DNA of 64,000 nt from Serratia silvae (GTDB taxonomy: Bacteria > Pseudomonadota > Gammaproteobacteria > Enterobacterales > Enterobacteriaceae), in the NCBI RefSeq assembly GCF_023282985.1, contig NZ_JAGQDC010000002.1:278291-342290 (forward strand), read 5' to 3'. The position numbers and the translations under genes were made by a program. Below, one piece after another: positions 27,067 through 38,707 of the stretch (its first letter is position 1; each line of letters begins with the position of its first letter). Below the pieces are notes generated by a model, which searched no databases, had not been told where the DNA came from, and saw only the letters and a program-made list of their open reading frames with translations.

Positions 27067-27115
27067 TCTACTGGCTCGATGATTCAACCCTAAATCTGTC
27101 GCGGATAGGTTTGAA

Positions 27116-27142
27116 CGCTGTAGCTTGCCAGGCGACGGGTAT
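27116..27142. repeat. Decayed ERIC end
   Basis: 27 bases ending GACGGGTAT match the terminal part of the ERIC element at 41924 (reverse sense) with about five mismatches. The rest of the element is not recognisable. It lies between the antitoxin and ydbC genes. Confidence 0.4.
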
Positions 27143-27209
27143 ATATTGTTTGCCTATCGTGGGTAATAGCAGCGTCTGAACTTTGCGCCCTCTTATTAGG
27201 AGTTTGATT

Positions 27210-28070
27210 ATGTCCAGCACTCATCTGTCAGGTACCTTTACGCTCGGCACGCATACCGTCAAGCGGCTCGGCTATGGCGCCATGCAGCTCGCCGGGCCGG
27301 GTGTTTTCGGCCCGCCGAAGGATCCTGAAACGGCCATCGCGGTTCTGCGTGAAGTGATTGCCAACGGGGTCAACCATATCGATACCAGCGATTTTTATGG
27401 CCCGCATTACACCAATCAAATCATTCGCCAGGCACTGCATCCTTATGCCGACGATCTGGTCATTGTCACCAAGATCGGCGCTCGCCGCGATGAGCAAGGC
27501 GCATGGTTGCCTGCGTTTTCTCCGGCGGAGCTGACCCAGGCCGTGCATGACAACTTGCGTAACCTGGGGGTGGATGTGCTTGATGTGGTCAATCTGCGCT
27601 GCATGTTTGATGCACACGGGCCGGCAGAAGGGTCGCTTGAAGAGCCGCTCTCCGTGTTAGCCGAGCTACAACAGCAGGGGCTGGTACGCCATATCGGCCT
27701 GAGCAATGTCACCTCGGCTCAGGTTGCGCAAGGGCAGAAGATTTGTGAAGTTGTCTGCGTACAGAATAATTACAACCTGGCACACCGGGATGACGACGCG
27801 CTGATCGACGAACTGGCTGGCAAGGGGATTGCCTATGTGCCGTTCTTCCCGCTGGGGGGATTCACACCGTTGCAGTCTACGACGTTGTCAGAAGTTGCGC
27901 AGCAGGTGGGGGCCTCGCCTTTGCAGGTGGCTCTTGCCTGGTTGTTACAGCGTTCACCTAACATTCTGCTCATCCCTGGGACATCTTCCTTGGCACATCT
28001 GAAAGAGAATCTTGCTGTCGCCCAACTCCAACTGCCGAGCGATGCGATTGCGAAGCTGAATGCGATGTAA
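27210..28070 (+). CDS. ydbC: YdbC-type aldo/keto reductase
   Basis: 286 residues, exactly the length of E. coli YdbC, a (beta/alpha)8 NADP-dependent aldo/keto reductase. The catalytic tetrad is visible: D48-type in IDTSDFYG, the tyrosine of that motif, a lysine in IVTKIGARRD and a weaker position in the NLRCMF segment, where many members have a histidine. The cofactor loop LIPGTSSLAHLKENL is present. YdbC homologues reduce pyridoxal. The ATG at 27210 has TTAGGAGT upstream. Confidence 0.85.
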   Translation: MSSTHLSGTFTLGTHTVKRLGYGAMQLAGPGVFGPPKDPETAIAVLREVIANGVNHIDTSDFYGPHYTNQIIRQALHPYADDLVIVTKIGARRDEQGAWLPAFSPAELTQAVHDNLRNLGVDVLDVVNLRCMFDAHGPAEGSLEEPLSVLAELQQQGLVRHIGLSNVTSAQVAQGQKICEVVCVQNNYNLAHRDDDALIDELAGKGIAYVPFFPLGGFTPLQSTTLSEVAQQVGASPLQVALAWLLQRSPNILLIPGTSSLAHLKENLAVAQLQLPSDAIAKLNAM

Positions 28071-28094
28071 GGCAGCCCGGCAAAAGTCACCTCT

Positions 28095-28115
28095 GCGGGA
28101 GCCCTGGGTTCCCGC
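28095..28115 (+). terminator. Hairpin after ydbC
   Basis: GCGGGA (28095-28100) pairs with TCCCGC (28110-28115), with inner CCC/GGG pairs, 24 bp after the stop. TTACAAT follows. Confidence 0.5.
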
Positions 28116-28241
28116 TTACAATCTACCTTCCCCAGCATTCACAACCCTCGTTGCGTTAATACTATTAATATATTAACAAAATCCATTCTTACCATGAACA
28201 TCAAAATTGATGTCTTAAAATGTGTCCATTTCATAAGATGA

Positions 28242-28259
28242 TTGTTAATATATTAACAA
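28242..28259. promoter_or_regulatory. Perfect 18-bp palindrome upstream of the Bcr-type exporter
   Basis: TTGTTAATATATTAACAA reads the same on both strands. A second, imperfect copy (ATTAATATATTAACAAA, 28164-28180) lies about 80 bp upstream. Both are in the promoter region of the exporter gene. MarR- or TetR-type repressors bind such AT-rich palindromes, but no such regulator gene is adjacent. Confidence 0.5.
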
Positions 28260-28319
28260 ATAATTACCAAGACTAACGCTCGCAACCGCTGAGGCGTTAT
28301 TGATGATAAAGGAGCCGCT

Positions 28320-29522
28320 ATGCCACCTGCCTTTACTAACCGACCGCCACGTTGGCTGATCCCGCTACTGGGATCGCTGGTGGCTTTTGGCCCGCTGTCG
28401 ATTGATATGTATCTGCCTGCGTTACCCGCGATGGGGGAGCAACTACATGCTACACAGGGGCAGATGCAGCTCTCATTGGGGGCATTCTTTGCCGGTTTTT
28501 GCGTCGGTATGTTGCTGTACGGGCCGCTTAGTGATCGGCTAGGCAGGCGAAAGTTGCTGTTGAGCGGCATGCTGTTGTTCGTGATTGCCAGCCTGCTATG
28601 CACGCAGGTCACGCAGGTTGAGCAACTGGTGGTACTGCGGGCGTTACAGGCATTTGGTAGCGGGGCCGCTGTAGTGATGGCGCGCGCCATCGTCAGGGAT
28701 GTTTACGCTTCAGATGAGCTGCCCCGAGTGTTATCGCTGATGACGCTGGTTACCATGATTGCCCCGTTGCTGGCACCGCTGTTAGGTGGTGCTTTGCTGA
28801 CGTTCTTCGACTGGCAAGCCATCTTCATGCTGTTGGCGGTGGTGGGCTGCATCAGCGGGTTATTGGTGTTCTGGGTACTGCCGGAGACGTTAAAGACCCC
28901 GCCAGGGCAGTCAGGCAGCATCCTGAAGGCGTTCCACAATTATTGCCTGCTGGTCCGTGACAGAGAGGCGATGGGTATTATTGCTACCCTGGCGTTTTCC
29001 TTCGCGGGCATGTTTGCCTTTATCAGCGGTTCTCCCTTTGTCTACATCAGCTACTTCCAGGTGCCCGCTCAGTATTACGGGCTGCTATTTGGCTGTAATG
29101 TCATTGGCATGATCGTAGTGCTGCTGCTCAACGTGCGGATGCTGAAGGTTTACAGCCTGCCACGCTTATTGATGATACAAAGCAGCGCCCAGGTGTTATT
29201 TGGCCTGTTGCTACTGGTGTTCCATCAGCAGAGCCTGTCCATCCTGGTGATTCTGGTGGTGCTGTTTATGTCGCTGGTGAATGCTATCGGCACCAACAGC
29301 CTGTCGTTATTGTTGCAACAGCGTGGCCAACAGGCTGGGAGTGCCAGTGCTCTGGCGATCTCATTGCAGTTTGGCATGGGGGCATTGGCAAGCCTGGCGG
29401 TGTCCTGGTTGCAGGATGACACACCGTTTGCCATGACGTTGGTGATGGCCGTCTGTGCGGCGCTAGGTTGGGTAGGGCAGCGGATGTCTGTGGCACGCAT
29501 TGGTTCACGGCTGCATGAATAG
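28320..29522 (+). CDS. Bcr/CflA-family multidrug MFS exporter
   Basis: 400 residues with 12 membrane helices and the Bcr/CflA subfamily markers: PLSIDMYLPALPAM in helix 1, GPLSDRLGRRKLLL (MFS motif A) between helices 2 and 3, and ARAIVRDVYA near helix 5. It is probably a proton-driven drug or sulfonamide/bicyclomycin-type exporter; substrate unknown. A pair of AT-rich palindromes upstream suggests specific regulation. Confidence 0.86.
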   Translation: MPPAFTNRPPRWLIPLLGSLVAFGPLSIDMYLPALPAMGEQLHATQGQMQLSLGAFFAGFCVGMLLYGPLSDRLGRRKLLLSGMLLFVIASLLCTQVTQVEQLVVLRALQAFGSGAAVVMARAIVRDVYASDELPRVLSLMTLVTMIAPLLAPLLGGALLTFFDWQAIFMLLAVVGCISGLLVFWVLPETLKTPPGQSGSILKAFHNYCLLVRDREAMGIIATLAFSFAGMFAFISGSPFVYISYFQVPAQYYGLLFGCNVIGMIVVLLLNVRMLKVYSLPRLLMIQSSAQVLFGLLLLVFHQQSLSILVILVVLFMSLVNAIGTNSLSLLLQQRGQQAGSASALAISLQFGMGALASLAVSWLQDDTPFAMTLVMAVCAALGWVGQRMSVARIGSRLHE

Positions 29523-29544
29523 GTAGGATGCGGTGGTGAGGTTT

Positions 29545-29578
29545 TCATGCGCATTGCCGCTGGCGACAATGCGCATGA
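29545..29578. terminator. Bidirectional hairpin between exporter and reductase genes
   Basis: TCATGCGCATTG (29545-29556) pairs perfectly with CAATGCGCATGA (29567-29578), a 12-bp stem between two convergent genes (stops at 29522 and 29596). T-runs are poor on both sides. Confidence 0.65.
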
Positions 29579-29595
29579 GGTTTACCGAGGTAAAC

Positions 29596-30540
29596 TCACT
29601 GACTATTGGCAATAATAGCGCGCAACAGCTTCTTCAAAATGCCCACTTCGTCGCCCGTGAAGGCGGACAGTACTTGCTCTTGCTGCTTGGCGGCAATATC
29701 TCTCAGCACGCTGGCCTGACGTTCGCCTGCCTCGGTCAAGTGATGGCCGTTCTCGGTGCTGGACACCAAGCTTTTACGGTACAAAGCTTCCTGCGCCTCT
29801 TCAATTTCCCTGGTTGGCATCGCCATTTCCGCCAGCAGGCAGGCCTTATCAAGGCAGGCATCGCTGTCCAGCACCAGCAGCATTCTGGCCTCGCTGGCCC
29901 GCAACCCGGTGGAGAGTTGCTTGGGCTGGTAACTGCTTTGATAGCTGCGCAGCGCCTGGGTGAGCAAGTAGAAGACGTTGTTATTCAGGCGCTCTTGCCT
30001 GGCGCTGCTCACTGCGTTCTGTGCAACGCGTTCTGCCACCTGCGGGTAAGGCAGCACCATGGAATAAGCGCCCTGGTGATACACCAGCGGTGCGCGGCCC
30101 AAGTCGTCAAACGCCACGACTTTACCTATCAGTATCCAATGGTCGCCGCCGTCAACCTGCTGATATTTCTCACACTGAAAGCGTGCGGCACAGTCGATAA
30201 GCAAAGGTACGTCACCAGCGCCGACCTCCACCTCAATCCCGGCAAATTTATCCTCGCTGGGACGGGCGAAGCGATTGGAAATATCCATCTGATCGGCAGC
30301 TAGCACATTAATGGCGAAGTGGCTGGCCTGCTCAAAGATCGCGTAGCTGCCGGAGCGTTTATCAATGCTCCACAATACCAACGGCGGATCCAGTGAGACC
30401 GAGTTAAAGCTGTTGGCCGTTACGCCCACGCGGGTGCCATCTGCTGTTGCTGCTGTCACTACCGTCACGCCGGTGGCGAAGTTGCCCAGCGCACGGCGAA
30501 ATGCGCGAGGATCCAGGGCTGGTTCTGTGTGATGTGTCAT
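29596..30540 (-). CDS. Flavin reductase fused to a MarR-like domain (HPAH C1-type)
   Basis: 314 residues. The N-terminal half (about 10-165) is a split-barrel flavin reductase (ALGNFATGVTVVTA, TANSFNSVSLDPPLVL and a late YSMVLPYP). The C-terminal half (about 190-310) resembles a MarR fold. This plan and length match the C1 reductase of p-hydroxyphenylacetate hydroxylase from Acinetobacter baumannii (315 aa), where the MarR-like part senses the aromatic substrate. It supplies reduced flavin to the oxygenase encoded just upstream (20-bp gap). The start at 30540 is preferred over an open frame to 30621. Confidence 0.85.
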   Translation of the reverse strand: MTHHTEPALDPRAFRRALGNFATGVTVVTAATADGTRVGVTANSFNSVSLDPPLVLWSIDKRSGSYAIFEQASHFAINVLAADQMDISNRFARPSEDKFAGIEVEVGAGDVPLLIDCAARFQCEKYQQVDGGDHWILIGKVVAFDDLGRAPLVYHQGAYSMVLPYPQVAERVAQNAVSSARQERLNNNVFYLLTQALRSYQSSYQPKQLSTGLRASEARMLLVLDSDACLDKACLLAEMAMPTREIEEAQEALYRKSLVSSTENGHHLTEAGERQASVLRDIAAKQQEQVLSAFTGDEVGILKKLLRAIIANSQ

Positions 30541-30560
30541 TAAATAGGAACTCCTGCTCG

Positions 30561-31730
30561 TTACACCATCGTCGGATCGGGGTCTAACCCCATCAACTCG
30601 CGGCCCAATATCTGTGCGCAAACATCGTAATCGGTATAGGCGTGTGCCCCGGTCATGTGCGAGTCGCGGAACAGGCGCTGGATCTCATTGCTTTCCATCC
30701 AACTGGTTGCCCCTGCGGCGCTGAATAAGCGATCGACCGATTCGATGCACATTTTGACCGCATAGGCCTGGTTGGTGCGCCAGAACGTCAATGTCTGGTG
30801 AGTGGGATATTGGTGCTGGCGACCGTGTTCGGCATGTTCTTGCCAGGTTTTTTCCAAAAAGGCGCGGGCGGCGGCAACCTGATGGGTGGACTCCGCCAGA
30901 CGCATCAGCGCCGGGGTGGCAGTACCCACGCTGGCACCCGTGTAGGCTCGCACGCGGTTTTGGGTTTTTTCCTTAAAGGCGACCAGCATACGCTCCGCTA
31001 TGCCAAGGCTGATGGCGGCAAAACCGCAGGCAAAATAGGGGCGATAGGGCGAGTAGAAGATATTACTGTCTGGGTAGAGACCGAAACCCGCAGAACGCCC
31101 GTGCATCATATCCTGAGCGGCTTCAATACGGTGGTTTGGCACGAAGGCGTTTTTTATGACCAGCGTTTTGGAACCGCTGCCGCGCATGCCAACCGCAAAC
31201 CAGTCATCACGAATTTCGTAATCGCTACGTGGGAGCACACCAAAACTATAGATCAACTCACCGTCGGTGTTTTTGCGGCGAAAGCCGACAATCGCCCATT
31301 CGGCATGGTCACAACCGCTGCTCCAGCCCATTTCGCCGCTCAGATAGACACCGCCTTCGGTTTCCTCAACACGGCCAAACGGGGCAATACTGCTGCTGGC
31401 GGTGGCGTCTGGATTATCTCCCCAGATCTCTTGTTGTAGTTTTGGGGAAAACATCGCTATCTGATGGCTGTGGGTACATAGCAGGCTGAAAGCCCAGGCC
31501 GTTCCGCCACAGGCTCCGGCCAGCGCGGCGACACAGTCGGTGAATTCTGGCAGGGAGATTTCCAGACCACCGAATTTTTTCGGTTGGAAAACCCGGTGCA
31601 TACCTATGCTTTTTAACAAACGGATATTCTCATCCGGTACTTTTCGTTCGCTTTCCGCCTGTGCGGCATTGGCAGCGATAAGTGGCAGAATGGGCAGTAA
31701 TTTTTCCAGCATCGGGTTGCTAGTTTTCAT
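30561..31730 (-). CDS. Group D flavin monooxygenase, oxygenase component
   Basis: 389 residues with the acyl-CoA-dehydrogenase fold of two-component oxygenases (HpaH C2, HsaA). Family traits are the helical N-terminus, GGTAWAFSLLCTHSHQIAMF, the beta domain with EMGWSSGCDHAEWAIVGF, WFAVGMRGSGSKTLVI, and the C-terminal helical bundle with a flavin-binding DSHMTGAHAYTDYD. It uses reduced flavin from the partner reductase and oxygen to hydroxylate a substrate, most likely a phenol. No aromatic ring-cleavage or transport genes are nearby, so the substrate is open. Confidence 0.83.
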   Translation of the reverse strand: MKTSNPMLEKLLPILPLIAANAAQAESERKVPDENIRLLKSIGMHRVFQPKKFGGLEISLPEFTDCVAALAGACGGTAWAFSLLCTHSHQIAMFSPKLQQEIWGDNPDATASSSIAPFGRVEETEGGVYLSGEMGWSSGCDHAEWAIVGFRRKNTDGELIYSFGVLPRSDYEIRDDWFAVGMRGSGSKTLVIKNAFVPNHRIEAAQDMMHGRSAGFGLYPDSNIFYSPYRPYFACGFAAISLGIAERMLVAFKEKTQNRVRAYTGASVGTATPALMRLAESTHQVAAARAFLEKTWQEHAEHGRQHQYPTHQTLTFWRTNQAYAVKMCIESVDRLFSAAGATSWMESNEIQRLFRDSHMTGAHAYTDYDVCAQILGRELMGLDPDPTMV

Positions 31731-32092
31731 CAGTTGGTTCCCTCGGTAGGGGTGGGCGTGGGATGAGTATGCGGTAAGGTTATTTTAATGGAATGTAACA
31801 TTCAGGTAAAAAATTGTACTTTTCATGTTAAATGTTGAGGATGTGATCTGGAGGGGGGATCTGAAGGGCTAGGTGTGAGGCTCTCGGTTAGTCACCTGCA
31901 ATGCACTGACGTCAGAATCACAAAACTTTGCATAAGCGGGGAACGCGCTAACCAGCATGGTCAGGCTGCAATCAGAAAACCGGTTGCTGCCCCGACATTA
32001 ACTGGGAAATGCAATCCCGAGACAAGCAGCCCTGGTTTTCTATTTATTACATTATTTCAATCATACAACGCGAGTTCACCGTTCGGTTACCG
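31731..32092. other. Intergenic region left of the restriction island
   Basis: About 360 bp upstream of the monooxygenase and downstream of the restriction gene. The first 100 bp are AT-rich and probably hold the monooxygenase promoter. No ORF is convincing. I searched it for a copy of the tRNA-Asn 3' end that would mark the distal attachment site and found none. Confidence 0.5.
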
Positions 32093-32094
32093 AA

Positions 32095-32119
32095 AAGCAG
32101 GTTATGTTAAAACCTGCTT
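32095..32119 (-). terminator. Intrinsic terminator of the restriction-modification gene
   Basis: On the minus strand AAGCAGGTT pairs with AACCTGCTT (9 bp, 7-base loop), followed by TTTTCGG. It begins 8 bp past the stop codon. Confidence 0.7.
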
Positions 32120-32126
32120 GGCGTTG

Positions 32127-34694
32127 TTATTTCAAGGTGTTTGCTAAATAATTCTGTAGTCTTGAAAGACGCTCTTTTTGTAGAAGCTCAATAAAACCCT
32201 CAATATATTCGAATGATATTTTACCGTCAATTGTAGGTAGGGTTATTTTTTCCTTTGCAGCATTTTTTCGGTTGAACTTGCTGCCATAGTTATACTTGCC
32301 TTTCACGGCGTGTCTAAATGCTGTTACTATAAAAAGATATACTTTCTCTCCGATTTCCCTATCAAATTTTTTATGCAAACATTGTATATGAGAATATCCA
32401 ACAAAGTCTTTCGGCTGATAGAAAATAGCATCATCTGAAGTCGTGTCTGAAAAAGTGATAACATTTCCTTGCTCTGTTGGTTCTAAATCAACATATGCAG
32501 TTATCCCATTATTGATGCTAGTGTTAGACACGACAGGTATGTTTCCTGTTGATTTAAGTAAATCACGATTTGATAAACCATAGTTTTTTGTAGGTCTGAT
32601 ATCAAACAGTTCATCAATAGTATATTCAGACCACGCTACAGTATATTGATTGTTCAATATCTCTATTTTATTTTGCATGGCATCATGGTCAATTTCGGAT
32701 TCTTTTAAAATCCTGTCAATATCCCAGAGAAGATAATCTGAAATTGTTTTTTTAAAATCGTCTAAGTGAACTTTTTTATTAGAATTCTTGTGTTTCTCAA
32801 AGTTCCAATCTTTTCCAGAATTGGTTATAAAGTCCTCAATGTAAACGGAATCTAAATCCCAGGATGCTTCTACTTTTGCATTTTTTCCCGCCTTGTAGAT
32901 TTTTATAATATCTGAGTAACGTTTGCTTGGCTCATCAATATTATGTAATGCACGACTTCCTCTCTTGTAACCATCATTCCTGAAATCGATAAATTTTACC
33001 GGCTTATCATAATCGTGTGGCCTGTGCGCTTCAAATATATATATACTGGTCTGTACACCCGCCATTGGTTGGAATAAATCCATTGGCATTTTGATACTTG
33101 CTAACAACGTATGTTTTTTTAAGATTGATTTATTTGTGTTAACCGCTTTTCCTGAGCCAGCTGAATCTTGTATTATGATTGCACCCAAGCCACCTTTTTC
33201 CATTCTATCCAGACCAAAAGCAATAAATGGCATTCCATTCTCTGTATAGCTGAACGGTGGGTTTAATAATAGTATAGTCGCTTTGAAAGCATCATATACA
33301 CTGGATGGTGTATTGAAAGTATTACCTTTTAATATGTTAGAACTCCCATCTCCTCTTAAAACCATGTTGGTAGCTGCTAAAGTATACATCTCCGCATTTA
33401 ATTCAACGCCAAGAAGTTGTTGTTCCTTTATCTCTGCTATTTTTTGTTTAGATAAGGATGTTTTTTTACCGTACATTGATTCAACGTGCTCTATCATAAT
33501 ATCCATTGCAGATATTAAAAATCCAGCAGAGCCAGTGGCTAAGTCCATGACTTTTGAGTCTTTATCCACATTTAAAATTGAAGCCATCATCTTGGTGATG
33601 TAAGGTGGAGTGAGAACGATTCCAATTTCTTTTCCATCGCCTAACGCATATTTTAAAAATTCAGAATACATTTCACCCATTATATCCAGGTGACCAGCCA
33701 TTGCATCGATAGATAAAAATATATTTTTATATATAAATGTGAATATTTGTTTGCTGGTGCTGGCTTCAGAGTTTATTAAAGTTGCGACTTCTGATTCCAG
33801 AACGATTTTTTCATCTCGTTGTGAATCTTTAGATATTTCATAAAAACTTGATAACATCAGTTCTTGTTTATCATATGGAATATCACGAGCTTTGAGGAAT
33901 TCAGCTATTTGGTTAACTATTTGGACGCCATCTCTTTTAGAATTAGATTGGATTCCTTTTAAATCATCAGGTATTAAGCCATCTTGTATTTTAACACCAT
34001 TTTTATCAATGACAGGTTGCATAGACAAAAGCATGCCAGATACATACAACACGCGTTGTGCTGCAGTAATATTTAAATTATGCATTAATTTGTTTAGGTT
34101 TTTCGCATATTTTTGCAAGCTTGCTTGAGAGTTTATAAGGATTTCATGCTTTTCATGCTCTGTTAAAATAGCGCTGTCATAGAACTCATTAAATGAGTTT
34201 TCATTTTCTAGAAAATCTAGTGACTGTACATCATTGAGGTATTTAAAAGAACGTTCTCCAGAGCCGTACACATAATAAACGTTCAGTTTGATATTACTTA
34301 TAGAGTCACCCGCAATGGCCACCGCTATAACTTCATGATATTTTGCAGATGCAACAATTCCAGTTGCATAATATAGTGCTCCATTAACCGCATAACCTGA
34401 AATTGATTTATTATCAAATTTGATAATGCCCTTATTTTCCGATATGAGTTTGTTAGAGCCTAGTTTATTCTCTATAATGACGGGGATCTTATATTTAGTT
34501 AGGCTGAAATCAGGTTTGCCAAAGTTTGTTCTATTTTCAGTCTTAGCTCTACCCCGCAAAGCATCTTTTAAATAATCAGGTATTGCTGACTCTGTAAAAA
34601 AATCAATCTGATTTTTTAATTTCAAACTGTCAAATTTTTCTTTCACCCAATCATTTATATGTTCTTCTAGTTTGAATTCCATGCTGTTAATCAT
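32127..34694 (-). CDS. Type IIG-like restriction-modification fusion protein
   Basis: 855 residues combining three activities. Residues 61-77 hold a PD-ExK nuclease signature (PD at 61-62, E75-N-K77). The N6-adenine methylase core has motif I DLATGSAGF (384-392) and motif IV NPPF (478-481), preceded by a helical region as in HsdM/BcgIA. From about 686 an HsdS-like target recognition domain begins (YTIDELFDIRPTKNYGLSNR). So one chain probably recognises, methylates and cuts DNA. The gene is strikingly AT-rich, with AAA/TTT-rich codons unlike its neighbours, and sits beside tRNA-Asn and an integrase remnant: a transferred element. All core motifs look intact. Confidence 0.85.
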   Translation of the reverse strand: MINSMEFKLEEHINDWVKEKFDSLKLKNQIDFFTESAIPDYLKDALRGRAKTENRTNFGKPDFSLTKYKIPVIIENKLGSNKLISENKGIIKFDNKSISGYAVNGALYYATGIVASAKYHEVIAVAIAGDSISNIKLNVYYVYGSGERSFKYLNDVQSLDFLENENSFNEFYDSAILTEHEKHEILINSQASLQKYAKNLNKLMHNLNITAAQRVLYVSGMLLSMQPVIDKNGVKIQDGLIPDDLKGIQSNSKRDGVQIVNQIAEFLKARDIPYDKQELMLSSFYEISKDSQRDEKIVLESEVATLINSEASTSKQIFTFIYKNIFLSIDAMAGHLDIMGEMYSEFLKYALGDGKEIGIVLTPPYITKMMASILNVDKDSKVMDLATGSAGFLISAMDIMIEHVESMYGKKTSLSKQKIAEIKEQQLLGVELNAEMYTLAATNMVLRGDGSSNILKGNTFNTPSSVYDAFKATILLLNPPFSYTENGMPFIAFGLDRMEKGGLGAIIIQDSAGSGKAVNTNKSILKKHTLLASIKMPMDLFQPMAGVQTSIYIFEAHRPHDYDKPVKFIDFRNDGYKRGSRALHNIDEPSKRYSDIIKIYKAGKNAKVEASWDLDSVYIEDFITNSGKDWNFEKHKNSNKKVHLDDFKKTISDYLLWDIDRILKESEIDHDAMQNKIEILNNQYTVAWSEYTIDELFDIRPTKNYGLSNRDLLKSTGNIPVVSNTSINNGITAYVDLEPTEQGNVITFSDTTSDDAIFYQPKDFVGYSHIQCLHKKFDREIGEKVYLFIVTAFRHAVKGKYNYGSKFNRKNAAKEKITLPTIDGKISFEYIEGFIELLQKERLSRLQNYLANTLK

Positions 34695-34994
34695 TAATTT
34701 GCGCCCTTGATTCCACCATAATTCTTTTATTTTATATTAATAAATCTTTGTTGTAAATGAATTTCACTACACTTTTAAAAGTTGTAGCTTTTATCGATCT
34801 TTTTAAATGGCATATATTAAGCGCGACACTAAAATTATAATAATTGGCCAAATAAATTTAGGGGTAATGAGTGTTTGTACATAATTATATATTGAATTTA
34901 TGTCTATAATGTTTTACGAAAAAGCATGCCTCTTTACGCTTGTTAGAACCGAACCGAATGAAACCTTTCGATTTTCCAAGGGGCTCTGCTTTCT
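34695..34994. other. AT-rich upstream region of the restriction gene
   Basis: 300 bp of very AT-rich sequence between the restriction gene start and the integrase remnant. It presumably contains the promoter of the restriction gene. No controller (C) protein gene or other ORF is seen. Confidence 0.5.
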
Positions 34995-35180
34995 CTAGGT
35001 AAAGGAGGAAATGCAACAGATTGATGGCTCAATCGCCACAGGTTTCCTCTCTGGTTCTTGTCTGATCCCAGCCAGCGAAACGGCAGGATAAACACCGATA
35101 GAAAACACCTTTTGGGGGTAGCTTTGAGTGTTTTTAGTAGACGCGTGCAGAGAAGGGAACAACCAATTGATAAAAAACAA
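34995..35180 (-). pseudogene. Remnant of a P4-type tyrosine integrase
   Basis: A 61-codon frame contains KVFSIGVYPAVSLAGIRQE, which matches the N-terminal DUF4102 arm-binding domain of P4-family integrases (typically SIGVYPAVSLAEAR). The catalytic domain is missing and the rest has no family resemblance. It starts about 40 bp from the 3' end of tRNA-Asn copy 2 on the same strand, exactly where such integrases sit after insertion. It is strong evidence of a decayed integrative element. Confidence 0.7.
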
Positions 35181-35209
35181 AAAACCAGATACCCGTGGAT
35201 ATCTGGTTT
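35171..35209 (-). terminator. Intrinsic terminator of tRNA-Asn copy 2
   Basis: On the minus strand AAACCAGATA pairs with TATCTGGTTT (10 bp), followed by a T-rich run (TTTGTTTTTTATC). It lies 8 bp past the tRNA 3' end, inside the region that an inserted element would be expected to have displaced. Confidence 0.85.
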
Positions 35210-35217
35210 CTTTAATC

Positions 35218-35293
35218 TGGCTCCTCTGACTGGACTCGAACCAGTGACATACGGATTAACAGTCCGCCGTTCTACCGACTGAACTACAGAGGA
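35218..35293 (-). tRNA. tRNA-Asn (GTT), copy 2
   Basis: 76 nt with CCA, identical to the other two copies. It lies between the restriction island and lacZ, and its 3' half is the probable attachment site of the island. Confidence 0.99.
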
Positions 35294-35311
35294 ATCGTGT
35301 GAACGGGCGGA

Positions 35312-35340
35312 ATGATAACGAGGTGCCTGGGGGATGTCAA
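35312..35340 (-). promoter_or_regulatory. Promoter of tRNA-Asn copy 2
   Basis: On the minus strand: -35 TTGACA (35335-35340), 17-bp spacer, -10 TATCAT (35312-35317), then a GC-rich discriminator. The 25 bases before the tRNA are nearly the same as in copies 1 and 3. Confidence 0.82.
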
Positions 35341-35405
35341 AGGGGATTACGCATTCTGCGTTTGTTTGCTTATAGAATGCGCAACCCGTTGAGCTTTTGG
35401 CAGAT

Positions 35406-38516
<3,111 letters not shown>

Positions 38517-38528
38517 TCAAGCCAAAAG

Positions 38529-38542
38529 GTTAAGCGTTTACA
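38529..38542 (-). promoter_or_regulatory. GalR/LacI-family-like operator upstream of lacZ
   Basis: On the minus strand TGTAAACGCTTAAC matches 11 of 14 positions of the palindrome TGTAAACGTTTACA bound by GalR-type repressors, 34 bp before the start codon. Its position would block transcription or initiation. The regulator is not in the window. Confidence 0.35.
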
Positions 38543-38663
38543 TGGCTGACAGCATTACCCGCCGACGCGCGTTTGCAAAGCGATAGAAGAGAAGAAACGG
38601 AGCGCGATCACATCAGTGTCGTAAATGCGGTGATATCGCGATAGGAGTAGGGGATGGGCATCG

Positions 38664-38694
38664 AAAAATACCCCGCCCGTAACCACGAGCGGGG
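38664..38694 (-). terminator. Intrinsic terminator of the afu operon
   Basis: On the minus strand a GC-rich stem formed by CCCCGC and GCGGGG (38671-38694) is followed by TATTTTTCG. It lies 14 bp past the afuC stop. Confidence 0.75.
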
Positions 38695-38707
38695 GGGAAA
38701 TTCAGGC

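Noticed and set aside
31731..32092. A distal attachment site (copy of the tRNA-Asn 3' end) for the island.
   Set aside because: No stretch matching the tRNA 3' half was found by eye; the island boundary remains undefined.
35058..35282. A 74-codon plus-strand ORF ending in PLTGLEPVTYGL.
   Set aside because: Its end is the antisense of tRNA-Asn. This peptide is a well-known false ORF over tRNA genes.
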